Source: Ruegeria pomeroyi (GTDB taxonomy: Bacteria; Pseudomonadota; Alphaproteobacteria; Rhodobacterales; Rhodobacteraceae). Taken from it: DNA of 64,000 nucleotides. The position numbers were made by a program, and so were the translations under genes. Location of the stretch: positions 2,232,001 through 2,296,000 of the forward strand of contig NZ_JAGQAG010000001.1 in assembly GCF_021405525.1 (NCBI RefSeq). The letters are read 5' to 3'. The stretch's first letter is position 1, and every line of letters begins with the position of its first letter. The notes below the pieces were generated by a model. It saw only the letters and a program-made list of their open reading frames with translations. It had not been told where the DNA came from and made no database searches. Positions 8,747 through 16,766 of this stretch are shown here, one piece after another.

Positions 8747-9004
8747 TCAGACCTTTTCCGCCACCAGTTTCTCGATCCCCGCGATGATCGCGGCCACGTT
8801 CGAGATGTCGAAATCGCTCTGGCTGGGTTCATTGGCATTGAAGGGGATCGAGATGTCGAATTCTTCTTCGATGGCAAAAATGCTTTCCACCAGGCCCAGG
8901 CTGTCGATGCCCAGATCCTCAAGCGTGCTTTCGGGGCTGACGTCGGAGGGCTCCAGCACGGCCTGCTCGGCGATGATGGCGATGACGCGGTCGCTGATGC
9001 TCAT
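8747..9004 (-). CDS. Acyl carrier protein, AcpXL-like
   Basis: An 85-residue carrier protein. Ser35 in the DLGIDSLGLVE motif is the predicted 4'-phosphopantetheine site. The segment after the motif, SIFAIEEEFDISIPFN, has the long acidic helix and IP turn seen in AcpXL, and the protein is longer than the 77-residue housekeeping AcpP. It sits between lpxD and a FabF-type synthase, so it probably carries the acyl chain used by these two enzymes. AcpXL identity is suggested by context and length only. Confidence 0.85.
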   Translation of the reverse strand: MSISDRVIAIIAEQAVLEPSDVSPESTLEDLGIDSLGLVESIFAIEEEFDISIPFNANEPSQSDFDISNVAAIIAGIEKLVAEKV

Positions 9005-9035
9005 GTCGATCCTCTGGGTTCTGTCTGGCGCTGAT

Positions 9036-10127
9036 TTACTCGCTCGGTCCCGGTTTGGAAACCGCCTTTTTCAGTGCCGCGATGTCGCGCAACAGGCGAG
9101 GAAGACGGCGCTGCGCCTTGTAGATCTCGGTATGCAGATCCATTTTCACGCCGGGATAGCCCATGATCACCCGGCCCGCCGGTACGTTCGACAGGATCTT
9201 GGTGCCACCCCCCGCGATCACCCCGTCGCCAATAAAGATATTGTCGACCACCCCGGTCTGGCCGCCCAACACCACGTTGTTGCCGATCTCGACCGAGCCC
9301 GACACGCCGGTCTGGCCACACAGCAGACAGTCGCGCCCGACACGTGTGTTGTGGCCGACATGCACGAGGTTGTCGAGCTTGCTGCCATCGCCGATGCTGG
9401 TATTGCGGATGGTGCCGTTGTCGACGGTGCAGTTGGCGCCGACCTCGACATCGTCGCCGATCTCGACCGCGCCCAGCGAATGGATGCGGGTCCAGGCCTG
9501 CGCCTTGGCCTCGCCCTGATCGCCCATTGTTTTGCGGGCGTTTTCGGCGCCCGACACCTCGGGCGTAACAAACGAGAAGCCGTCGCCGCCGATCCGTGCG
9601 CCGGGTTGCGCGATGAAACGGGCGCCGATGGTGGCGCGGGCACCAATGCTGACCATCTCGCGCAGGAAAGCGCCCGGCCCCAGCACCACATCCATGCCGA
9701 TCACGCAATGCGGCCCGATGACCGAGCCCTCGCCGATCCGGGCCCGTGCGCCCACAACGGTCAGCGGCCCGATGCTGACATCGGCGCCGATCTCGGCGCT
9801 GGGGTCGATCACCGCCGAGGGATGGATGCCCGCCGCGACGCCCTGACCGGGGTCGAGCATGGCGGTCACGCCCGCCATGGCCAGACGCGGTCGGGTGGCA
9901 AAGATCGCGGCCTCAAGCCCCATCGCCTGCCATGCGGCGCCGGGCCACAGGATCGCGGCGCGCGCCCCCCCCTGTGCCAGCGCCTCGGCATATTTCGGTG
10001 ACATCGCCAGCGCCAGCTGGTCGCGCCCGGCATCGCCCGGTTCCGCCGCGCCGGTGACGGTCAGGTCGAGATTGCCTGCGGCCTCGGCCCCGAGGGCCTT
10101 GGCGATCTGCGAAATGGTATAGGTCAT
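9036..10127 (-). CDS. lpxD: UDP-3-O-acylglucosamine N-acyltransferase LpxD
   Basis: A 363-residue acyltransferase of lipid A synthesis that adds the second 3-hydroxyacyl chain to UDP-3-O-acylglucosamine. An N-terminal uridine-binding domain (about 1-100) is followed by a left-handed beta-helix of hexapeptide repeats from about 105 to 330. The catalytic histidine is in NLVHVGHNTRVG. A DVEVGANCTVDNGTI turn matches the family. The usual lpxC/fabZ/lpxA neighbours are absent; instead it leads an operon with an acyl carrier protein and a FabF-type enzyme, so it may be a specialised paralogue. Whether another lpxD exists elsewhere cannot be seen. Confidence 0.9.
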   Translation of the reverse strand: MTYTISQIAKALGAEAAGNLDLTVTGAAEPGDAGRDQLALAMSPKYAEALAQGGARAAILWPGAAWQAMGLEAAIFATRPRLAMAGVTAMLDPGQGVAAGIHPSAVIDPSAEIGADVSIGPLTVVGARARIGEGSVIGPHCVIGMDVVLGPGAFLREMVSIGARATIGARFIAQPGARIGGDGFSFVTPEVSGAENARKTMGDQGEAKAQAWTRIHSLGAVEIGDDVEVGANCTVDNGTIRNTSIGDGSKLDNLVHVGHNTRVGRDCLLCGQTGVSGSVEIGNNVVLGGQTGVVDNIFIGDGVIAGGGTKILSNVPAGRVIMGYPGVKMDLHTEIYKAQRRLPRLLRDIAALKKAVSKPGPSE

Positions 10128-10161
10128 CTGGGGCCTGCTTCTTGTGGTTGGCCCCGTGGAT

Positions 10162-11775
10162 TTAACCCTGAACCGCGCTCAGAACCACCCCTGCCCGACT
10201 GAGCGCGTCCCAAATCTTTGCGTCACGCCCATAAACGTCGCGCCGATAGCCGGGCTGCCCCCGGTCATCCACCACCGCCGTGCGATAGATGATATGTACC
10301 GGCACATGGCGTTCCAGATCGACCTTGGTTTCGCGGCCGGTGTTCAGCACGTTGTGAAAGAAGGCTTTCGGATCGGTTTCTTGCAGAGCGAGCAGCGCGT
10401 AAGCGAATTCAAAGGGTTGCGCCAGCCGGATGCAGCCATGCGAATAGGCGCGGACCTCGCGGGCGAACAGGTGTTTCTGCGGCGTGTCGTGCAGGTAGAT
10501 GTTGTATTTGTTCGGGAACATGAATTTCACCAGCCCCAGCGCATTGCTCTTGCCCGGCGGCTGGCGCATGGCAAAGGGAAAGCTGCGGCTGGAGAACTGG
10601 CTGAAATCCACTGCACCGCGATTGACCTGGCGGCCACGGCTGTCCGTGATTTCCAGATGCCGGACCGCATTGGGGTTTGCGCGCAGCTTGGGCAGATATT
10701 CCTTGGTGATGATCGAGCGCGGCACGTACCAGCTCGGGTTGATCACCATATGCTCCATCTCGTCCGAGAATTCGGGGCTGCGCCGGTCGCTGACATTCTT
10801 GCCGATGACCGAACGGGTCTCAAAGGTGACGCGGCCATGATCCACGATCTTGGCGGTGAAATCGGTCTGGTTGACCAGGATATGCCGCTCGCCGCGATCA
10901 CGCGGCAGCCAGCGTTCGCGCTCCAGCCCGACAATCACCGATTTCAACCGGTCGGCCACGGATTTGTTGATCTCGTCCAGGGTGCCGTCGCCGGCAACCC
11001 CGTCGGGCTCCAGCCCATGGGCCAGCTGAAACGCCTGAACCGCCTTTTGCAGCGTGCCGTCATAGCTCGCCACCGCGCTGCGATCCATGTATCCCATGGC
11101 GATAAGGCGGTTGCGCAGCGCCACGACCCGCGGGCCGCTGTTGCCCGGTTCCAGCTTGCCGCCCGAAACGGTCGGCCCCCAGCCACCGGTGGCCAGCGCA
11201 TGTTCGAGGTCGAGCTTGAGTTTCAGAAGCGCCCGGTATTGCGGGGTATCCGGGGCCAGTGCGCGCATATAGGGGGCAGGCTCGGCGGCCTGAAGCTCCT
11301 TCAAATAGGCCTCGGCGCCTCGACGCTCAACAACCCGCACCATACCTTCGTCGATCTGGGAGGGGGTCAGCAGCCCGGTTTGCAGATCGCGGGCGAACCG
11401 GGCGAATTCACGGCTCAATGCGACCTCGACCATGCCAATGTCGCGGGTGGTACGGGCGGCGGCCATCTGCGCCTTCAGCCCGTCGATGTCATAGCGCCCG
11501 GAGGGCAGGCCATGCACATCTGCCATGCTCAGCGCCTCGATCAGGGCGACGCGGCGGGCGGTGAATACTGCCCCTTCTCCGGTCCAGAGCGGCTGGTACC
11601 CGTTCTTTCGGTAATAGGCGGCAACCCCCTCATCGCCGTAGCTTGCCTCGGCAACCGCTTGTTTATAAGCGGTAACTTGCGCATCCGCCGCACCCGGAGC
11701 CCCCAAAGCCGTCACACCGGCAAGCAGCAAAGCTGTCAGGGTGAGACGAATGGCAGGGCGTTTGAGATGCGGCAT
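10162..11775 (-). CDS. L,D-transpeptidase, YcbB/LdtD-like, with peptidoglycan-binding domain
   Basis: A 537-residue exported enzyme that would form 3-3 cross-links in peptidoglycan. The ATG at 11775 follows CAGGA at a good distance and gives a signal peptide ending in GAPGAADA; a GTG eight codons upstream is less likely. Order: N-terminal scaffold (about 30-250), a peptidoglycan-binding type 1 domain (LIAMGYMDRS to DGVAGDGTLDEINKS), then a YkuD catalytic domain containing NPSWYVPRSI. The active site is in HDTPQKHLFAREVRAYSHGC-I-R, with His and Cys in the SHGCIR motif. The divergent neighbour is a predicted murein peptidase, which fits a role in wall remodelling. Confidence 0.9.
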   Translation of the reverse strand: MPHLKRPAIRLTLTALLLAGVTALGAPGAADAQVTAYKQAVAEASYGDEGVAAYYRKNGYQPLWTGEGAVFTARRVALIEALSMADVHGLPSGRYDIDGLKAQMAAARTTRDIGMVEVALSREFARFARDLQTGLLTPSQIDEGMVRVVERRGAEAYLKELQAAEPAPYMRALAPDTPQYRALLKLKLDLEHALATGGWGPTVSGGKLEPGNSGPRVVALRNRLIAMGYMDRSAVASYDGTLQKAVQAFQLAHGLEPDGVAGDGTLDEINKSVADRLKSVIVGLERERWLPRDRGERHILVNQTDFTAKIVDHGRVTFETRSVIGKNVSDRRSPEFSDEMEHMVINPSWYVPRSIITKEYLPKLRANPNAVRHLEITDSRGRQVNRGAVDFSQFSSRSFPFAMRQPPGKSNALGLVKFMFPNKYNIYLHDTPQKHLFAREVRAYSHGCIRLAQPFEFAYALLALQETDPKAFFHNVLNTGRETKVDLERHVPVHIIYRTAVVDDRGQPGYRRDVYGRDAKIWDALSRAGVVLSAVQG

Positions 11776-12141
11776 GATGAGATCCTGAGCAAAATACACT
11801 TAACAACGTTCAAAGACGTTAATCTGGACAAATCTTCAAGAAAAACAGGGGGAAATGTCCATTCACAATCGCTTCAATGGGTGACAATTCAGCTTGGCTG
11901 ATGCGCGGATGCATCGCCCAGTCGCGGATGGCGCGCATGTCCTGCCTGTCTAAAGCAGTGTTCTCATCACCTGTTTGGGCGAAAAACTGCCGAAATTTCC
12001 CCCTTGGCTGTCACATTTTGAAAGAAAACTTGGCGAACGAATCCCCCTGTGCCATACAAATGCGCAACCGGGGGATGGTTATTAACAATGTACACGTAAC
12101 ATCGTGTGCAGGCAGGACGAAGTACGGGACGAAACAGTCAC
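11776..12141. promoter_or_regulatory. Divergent intergenic region between two cell-wall genes
   Basis: This 366-base gap is AT-richer than its surroundings and holds the promoters of both flanking genes. A promoter-like TTGGCG-N17-CATACA lies about 100 bases before the DUF882 gene. An ACACG-N6-CGTGT inverted repeat at 12092-12107 lies about 35 bases before that gene's start. No convincing small gene was found. Confidence 0.4.
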
Positions 12142-12711
12142 ATGACTCAACACAACTCGACGAGCCTTTCTCGGCGCGCACTTCTTCAGGCATTCGCCGC
12201 GACTGCGGTTGCCGCAACTCCAACATACTCGATGGCAGCAGGGTTTCTGCGCGGAGGTGGCGACATCCGCCGTATTCGCATGTACTCCGGTCGTACCGGG
12301 GAACGCATTGACATGGTGTATTGGATCGACGGCAACTACATCAAGGACGCGGTGAAGGAGATCAATCACTTCATGCGCGACTGGCGCGTTGACCAGGTCA
12401 AGTCCATAGATCTGCGCACCATCGACATCATGGCCGCCGCTCATAACCTGATGGATGTGAACGAGCCCTATATGCTTCTTTCGGGCTATCGGAGCCCGCA
12501 GACCAACGCCATGCTGCGCAGCCGCTCGCGCGGGGTGGCCCGCAACTCGCTGCATATGCAAGGGCAAGCAGCCGACCTGCGGCTTGCCTCTCGCTCGGTC
12601 AGCCAGATGGCAAATGCCGCGATTTCCTGCCGCGCCGGCGGTGTCGGCAAATACTACCGCTCGAATTTCGTGCACATGGATTGCGGAGAGGTCCGCTCCT
12701 GGGGCGGCTGA
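12142..12711 (+). CDS. DUF882/YcbK-like M15 family peptidase, Tat-exported
   Basis: A 189-residue protein. The chosen ATG at 12142 places a twin-arginine signal (LSRRALLQAFAATAVAA) at the N-terminus. The mature part matches DUF882 (peptidase M15A-like, related to MepA/MepK murein endopeptidases). Metal ligands appear as His and Asp in SLHMQGQAADLRL and His in FVHMDCGEVRSW, with a conserved SGYRSPQTN before them. In Escherichia coli MepK cleaves 3-3 cross-links, the product of L,D-transpeptidases. The divergent L,D-transpeptidase gene therefore suggests a make-and-break pair. The Tat signal implies that it folds, perhaps with its zinc, before export. Confidence 0.88.
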   Translation: MTQHNSTSLSRRALLQAFAATAVAATPTYSMAAGFLRGGGDIRRIRMYSGRTGERIDMVYWIDGNYIKDAVKEINHFMRDWRVDQVKSIDLRTIDIMAAAHNLMDVNEPYMLLSGYRSPQTNAMLRSRSRGVARNSLHMQGQAADLRLASRSVSQMANAAISCRAGGVGKYYRSNFVHMDCGEVRSWGG

Positions 12712-12741
12712 CCGTCCCTAAACAGGAAAAAGACCGGATGT

Positions 12742-12770
12742 CCCCCGTGCCGCAGGCTCGGGGGTTTTTG
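12742..12770 (+). terminator. Terminator after the DUF882 gene
   Basis: CCCCCG (12742-12747) pairs with CGGGGG (12759-12764) with an inner GCC/GGC stem, followed by five T. Confidence 0.85.
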
Positions 12771-13040
12771 TTTTACGAGTGCATGCCGCCTCGTCATCCG
12801 CTCTGGCAGGATGGGCCGCGAGCCGAAGTATGGAGAGGGCCGCGAACTCCCCAAAGGCTCATCCCCTTCGGAACCACCACCCCACCCCCTGGCATATTCA
12901 TGTTGCAAGCGGCATCCGCGCCTGTTCCAGGATCAGAACTGCAAATACCGTCGGTTCGGGCACAATGGCCCGATCGCGGAACCGGATATCGCCCCCCGAA
13001 TGAATGTGCCTCTATTCGCCCGTGGTACCCGGCCTCCCGC
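12771..13040. other. Non-coding gap between convergent genes
   Basis: About 270 bases with only short, compositionally poor open frames on either strand. No conserved motif, repeat or RNA gene was recognised. Confidence 0.4.
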
Positions 13041-14741
13041 TCAGTCCAGCACCTCGGTCAATGGAACCCCGGTCGCGCCAGAGGGCGGCTTGGTGCCCAG
13101 ATAGGCCGCGATGGTCGGCGCCACGTCCACCGTTTCGACATGGCGCGCAATGCGTGCCGGGGGGATGCCCGGGCCATGAAAGATCACTGGTACATGGGTG
13201 TCATAGGTCCACGGCGACCCATGCGCCGAGGCCACCGTCAGCCCGTCAAAATCGGCGATGAACCAATGCGGTTCGAACACGACATAGATATCGCCCGACC
13301 GGTCGCGGTGAAAGTTGCGGCGCACCGCGTCCACCACCTTGCCCTCGCCGATCTGCCCCTCGCGCAAGCGGCGGCTGGATACGGCAAGGTCGATGCCCGG
13401 CAGCAGGTCGAGTTCACGCGCAACCGAATCCTCGACCGTCGCCGGATCGAGCCCCTTCTCTGCAATCAGCTCGCGGTTGAGATAGACATAGGGGCTGGAA
13501 AAGTTGCGGATCAACGCGCGCGCCTCGCCGAATTGCGCGCCCAGACGCACGAAACCGGGCTCTGTATCGACGCGCTCGAAATCGAAAGTGCCGGCCTTTA
13601 TGCCATGGGTGGCAAGGTAGCCCGGGTTCTCGGGAGAGCCATGATCGGCGGACAGCACCACCAGCACCTGATCCAGCCCGACCCTGTCATCCACGAAATC
13701 AAGGAGATCGGCCAGCGTCCGGTCGAGGCGGCGCATGTTGTCTTCGGCCTCCAGGCTCGACGGCCCGAAGACATGCCCGACATAGTCGGTCGAAGACAGC
13801 GAGATGGACAGGTAATCGGGCACCGCGTCCTGCCCGATGCCCTCGGCCTCGATCAGCGCCTTGGCAAAATCCACGGTGATCTCGTCGCCTGCCGGGCTCA
13901 GCGTCAGTCGGGTGGTGTAATACTTGTCATCCGCCTTTCCCCAGGGATGGGGAAAGCTGCGCCCGAAACCGGGAAAGTCGGTCTCCCACGGCTGGTCGTC
14001 GCGGGTGCCGAACATGTAGCTTTCGGGCGCGTCCGCGAGCGTCCAGCTTGTCCCGGCATAAGATGCAACCATGCCCGAACCGTTCCAGTCGCTCACCCAG
14101 CCGGGGTAATCGTCGCGGTAAAAGGTCGAGGTTACGAACCGCCCCTCGGATTTCGAGAACCAATAGGCCTGACCGGTATGGCCGGCCATCGAAATCGCGC
14201 CCCGATCCTTGATCGACACGCCAAAGATCAGCGCCTCGGGACCAAAGAACATGCCGATCTCGTCGGCGATGGTCGAGGTCAGGATGTTGCCGGGCGAGCG
14301 GCCATCGGTGGTGGCGGCACGCTGGGTCGGGTCGATCTCGGTCGCCGCATCGACCCCGGCGGCGCCCACCAGCGGATAGTCGGGATCCTGCACGTTATAG
14401 ACCTGACCGCCCTCGACCCGGTCGAACCAGACATTGGCGACCATCCCGTGCACCGCCGGATCGGCACCGGTGGCCAGCGTGGTGTGGCCGACGATGGTTT
14501 CGGTATTGGCATGGCCGTGATGGGCCTGGGTGAAATGGACACCGCCCCGGATCAGGCGGCGGAACCCGTCCTCGCCAAGTCCGGCACCGAACCTCTCGAT
14601 CAGGTCGCCGCGCAATTGGTCGACGGTGATCTGCAAGACCAGTTTCGGACGTTCCTGTGCCAGGGCGGGTATGGCGGGTGCAATGCAGGCTAGTGCCGCA
14701 ACCAGCGCAGGCGCCGTCATTCTTGGGCTGCTGTTCACCAT
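13041..14741 (-). CDS. PafA-like alkaline phosphatase superfamily protein
   Basis: A 566-residue periplasmic metallo-hydrolase. The start at 14741 follows an excellent GGAGGAGG site and gives a signal peptide ending near PAIPALAQ. Motifs fit phosphate-irrepressible alkaline phosphatase: LQITVDQLRGD (metal Asp), the Thr nucleophile region HANTETIVGHTTLATG, HGMVANVWFD, STDYVGHVFGP, LSADHGSPE and a C-terminal AHGSPWTYDTHVP (metal His). It would cleave phosphate esters. It is the last gene of the sulfatase-MoxR-Bat-octaheme array, 45 bases after the cytochrome gene. The substrate is unknown; a phosphodiesterase activity is possible because the superfamily is promiscuous. Confidence 0.87.
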   Translation of the reverse strand: MVNSSPRMTAPALVAALACIAPAIPALAQERPKLVLQITVDQLRGDLIERFGAGLGEDGFRRLIRGGVHFTQAHHGHANTETIVGHTTLATGADPAVHGMVANVWFDRVEGGQVYNVQDPDYPLVGAAGVDAATEIDPTQRAATTDGRSPGNILTSTIADEIGMFFGPEALIFGVSIKDRGAISMAGHTGQAYWFSKSEGRFVTSTFYRDDYPGWVSDWNGSGMVASYAGTSWTLADAPESYMFGTRDDQPWETDFPGFGRSFPHPWGKADDKYYTTRLTLSPAGDEITVDFAKALIEAEGIGQDAVPDYLSISLSSTDYVGHVFGPSSLEAEDNMRRLDRTLADLLDFVDDRVGLDQVLVVLSADHGSPENPGYLATHGIKAGTFDFERVDTEPGFVRLGAQFGEARALIRNFSSPYVYLNRELIAEKGLDPATVEDSVARELDLLPGIDLAVSSRRLREGQIGEGKVVDAVRRNFHRDRSGDIYVVFEPHWFIADFDGLTVASAHGSPWTYDTHVPVIFHGPGIPPARIARHVETVDVAPTIAAYLGTKPPSGATGVPLTEVLD

Positions 14742-14786
14742 CTTGTTCCTCCTCCAAGTCAATTGTCCGGACCGCACGCGCCGCCG

Positions 14787-16745
14787 CTACTGTTCGGCAA
14801 CCGAGCGTTTCATCTCGTTGAGCGCCGCACTATGCGGCAATTTCTCCAACGCCTCGTCAAGCACCCCGGCCGTAGCGTCGGGCCCGTCCATCGCCGCAGC
14901 GATGCGCGCCAGCATGATCCAGGCCTCTTCGCGTTGCGGGTCCATCGCGACCACCTGCCGGAACGCGCCGCGCGCGGCCGGGATGTTGCGCATGGTCAGC
15001 GCCATGCCCGCCATCACCATATGGGTTTCGGGAAAATCGACACGTGCTGCAAGCGCCCTGCGCCAGTCGGTCATCGCTGCCTGCATCTGCGCCTCGATGC
15101 GGGCCGGCAGCCGCGCAATGGGAGCATCCAGCATCGCCTTGGCGGTCTCGATCCGCACCATGCGCACCGGATCCGCCAGCAGCGGGATCAGCCGCTGCAC
15201 ACGTGTCTGCGGGGGCGCCGCGCGCTGAACCCCGATCGCCGCGGCGCGCACGAGGGGATCGTCGTCCTCTAGCAGCCCGGCCAGGAACTCGGCACTGTTG
15301 GCATCGCCGCCCTGAGACAAGAGCCAGAGTGCCGTTGCACGGACCAGCCCGGCCTGATCCCGATCCTGGGCCAGGATGCGCAGCCCCGGCCCTGCCGCGA
15401 CCGGATCGGCCCGCCCGGCTGCCAGCACCGTGCCGTAATGCGGACGTTTGGCCGCATCGGGATACCGTTGGGCGATTTCGGCCGCCGCCCAGCCCGCATC
15501 CTGATCCGCATGGCAATCGGTACAGGCATCGGGCCCGCCGGTCACCGCCGCCAGATCCGGGCGCGGGATGCGGAAACTGTGATCGCGCCGTCCGTCTATC
15601 CCCATGTAATCACGCTCGATCATATGGCAGGACTTGCATTCTGCCCCGGCAGAGCCCTTGGGGTGGAACGTATGCGCGGGATCGTCGTAAAGCGCTGCTT
15701 TCAGGCTGGGAAAGCGCGGGTTCGCCGCCGGTGAATGGCACTGGGTACACAGGCTGTTATCCTCGGCCCGCAGCGTCGCGCCATGCGGCTCGTGACAGTC
15801 CAGACAGCCCACCCCGCGCTGATACATCTTCGATTGCAGGAACGAACCATAGACATAGACCTCGTCCAGGATCTGGCCGTCGGCGTGATAGAGACCCGGC
15901 CGCAAAAGCGACAGCGTATAGGCGTCGTGATAGGGCGTCCCCGGTATCGGGTTGCCCTGCCCCATCGGCTCGCGCCGGGAATGGCAGCCGGCACATTGCT
16001 GGATCATCGCCTCGGTGCCGGCGGTGTCGAAGTCCATGGCAAGCCCATAGCCCTCGGGCGGCAGCAGCGGGTCCTGCGAGCTTCGCTCGCGGGCGGTTTC
16101 GGCCCAGGTCACATGCGCGGAACCGGGGCCATGGCAGGCCTCGCAGCCCACGCCGATCTCGGCCTGTTGCGAGTGGTAGCTGTCGCTTGCCGCATCGTAA
16201 TTCTTCTCGAACCCGGTTGCGTGGCATTCGGCGCAGCGTGCGTTCCAGTTCTTGTAGGGGCCGGTCCAGTGCAGGCCGTCGCCCGGCGGCAGGTCCTGTT
16301 CGGGGTAAAGGTGGTACCAGCGGGCGCCGTCGACATCCCAGACCACGTCGAAGCTCTGAAGTCGCCCCGGTTCGGTCTCGATCAGGTATTGCTGAAGCGG
16401 CGCGATCCCGGCGACCGAGTGGATTTCATGGGTCTTTTCGCTGCCGTCGGCCTCGGTGATGGTGACGCGAAACTGTTCGCCCGCGCGGCTGAACAGATAG
16501 CGTACCCCGTCATGGTTGAACTCGATGTCATCGAAATCGGCCAGCACGGTCTCGGGCGTCGGCAGGGTCCAGGCCAGCGCGTGATGCGAGCCTTGCCAGG
16601 CCTTGGCTTCTCCCTCGTGGCAGTAGGCGCAACTGGCCGAGCCGACGTAATCGGCGCTTCCGGTCTCCGTGTCACCGGTCTGCGCCAGGGATGGCATCGC
16701 CAGGCTGATACAGGCCAGAACCGCGACAAGGAGGGAACGAAACAT
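14787..16745 (-). CDS. Octaheme c-type cytochrome with C-terminal HEAT/TPR-like repeats
   Basis: A 652-residue exported protein with signal peptide (cleavage after SLAQ, about residue 22). Eight CxxCH heme motifs begin at residues 39, 171, 201, 251, 314, 333, 370 and 408. Between the first and second lies a strand-rich domain of about 120 residues. From about 430 to the end the sequence is helical, HEAT-like then TPR-like (for example RGAFRQVVAMDPQREEAWIMLARIA). Related multiheme/TPR proteins are known as sequence families, but I know of no established substrate. It starts 21 bases after the BatD-like gene and precedes the PafA-like gene, so it is probably part of the MoxR/Bat operon. Confidence 0.9.
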   Translation of the reverse strand: MFRSLLVAVLACISLAMPSLAQTGDTETGSADYVGSASCAYCHEGEAKAWQGSHHALAWTLPTPETVLADFDDIEFNHDGVRYLFSRAGEQFRVTITEADGSEKTHEIHSVAGIAPLQQYLIETEPGRLQSFDVVWDVDGARWYHLYPEQDLPPGDGLHWTGPYKNWNARCAECHATGFEKNYDAASDSYHSQQAEIGVGCEACHGPGSAHVTWAETARERSSQDPLLPPEGYGLAMDFDTAGTEAMIQQCAGCHSRREPMGQGNPIPGTPYHDAYTLSLLRPGLYHADGQILDEVYVYGSFLQSKMYQRGVGCLDCHEPHGATLRAEDNSLCTQCHSPAANPRFPSLKAALYDDPAHTFHPKGSAGAECKSCHMIERDYMGIDGRRDHSFRIPRPDLAAVTGGPDACTDCHADQDAGWAAAEIAQRYPDAAKRPHYGTVLAAGRADPVAAGPGLRILAQDRDQAGLVRATALWLLSQGGDANSAEFLAGLLEDDDPLVRAAAIGVQRAAPPQTRVQRLIPLLADPVRMVRIETAKAMLDAPIARLPARIEAQMQAAMTDWRRALAARVDFPETHMVMAGMALTMRNIPAARGAFRQVVAMDPQREEAWIMLARIAAAMDGPDATAGVLDEALEKLPHSAALNEMKRSVAEQ

Positions 16746-16766
16746 GGGCGACTCCGGTTTGCGCGG

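Noticed and set aside
7419-10001. Long open frame of 860 codons on the plus strand
   Set aside because: It is antisense to fabF-like, acyl carrier and lpxD genes, is rich in His/Arg/Gln, and has no domain. It is a shadow of high-GC codon use.
11877-12311. A 144-codon plus-strand frame upstream of the DUF882 gene
   Set aside because: It overlaps the Tat signal of the true gene in another frame and has no conserved features.
12771-13104. Short plus-strand frames in the gap before the PafA-like gene
   Set aside because: Compositionally odd, no start signal, and they run into the antisense of a clear gene.
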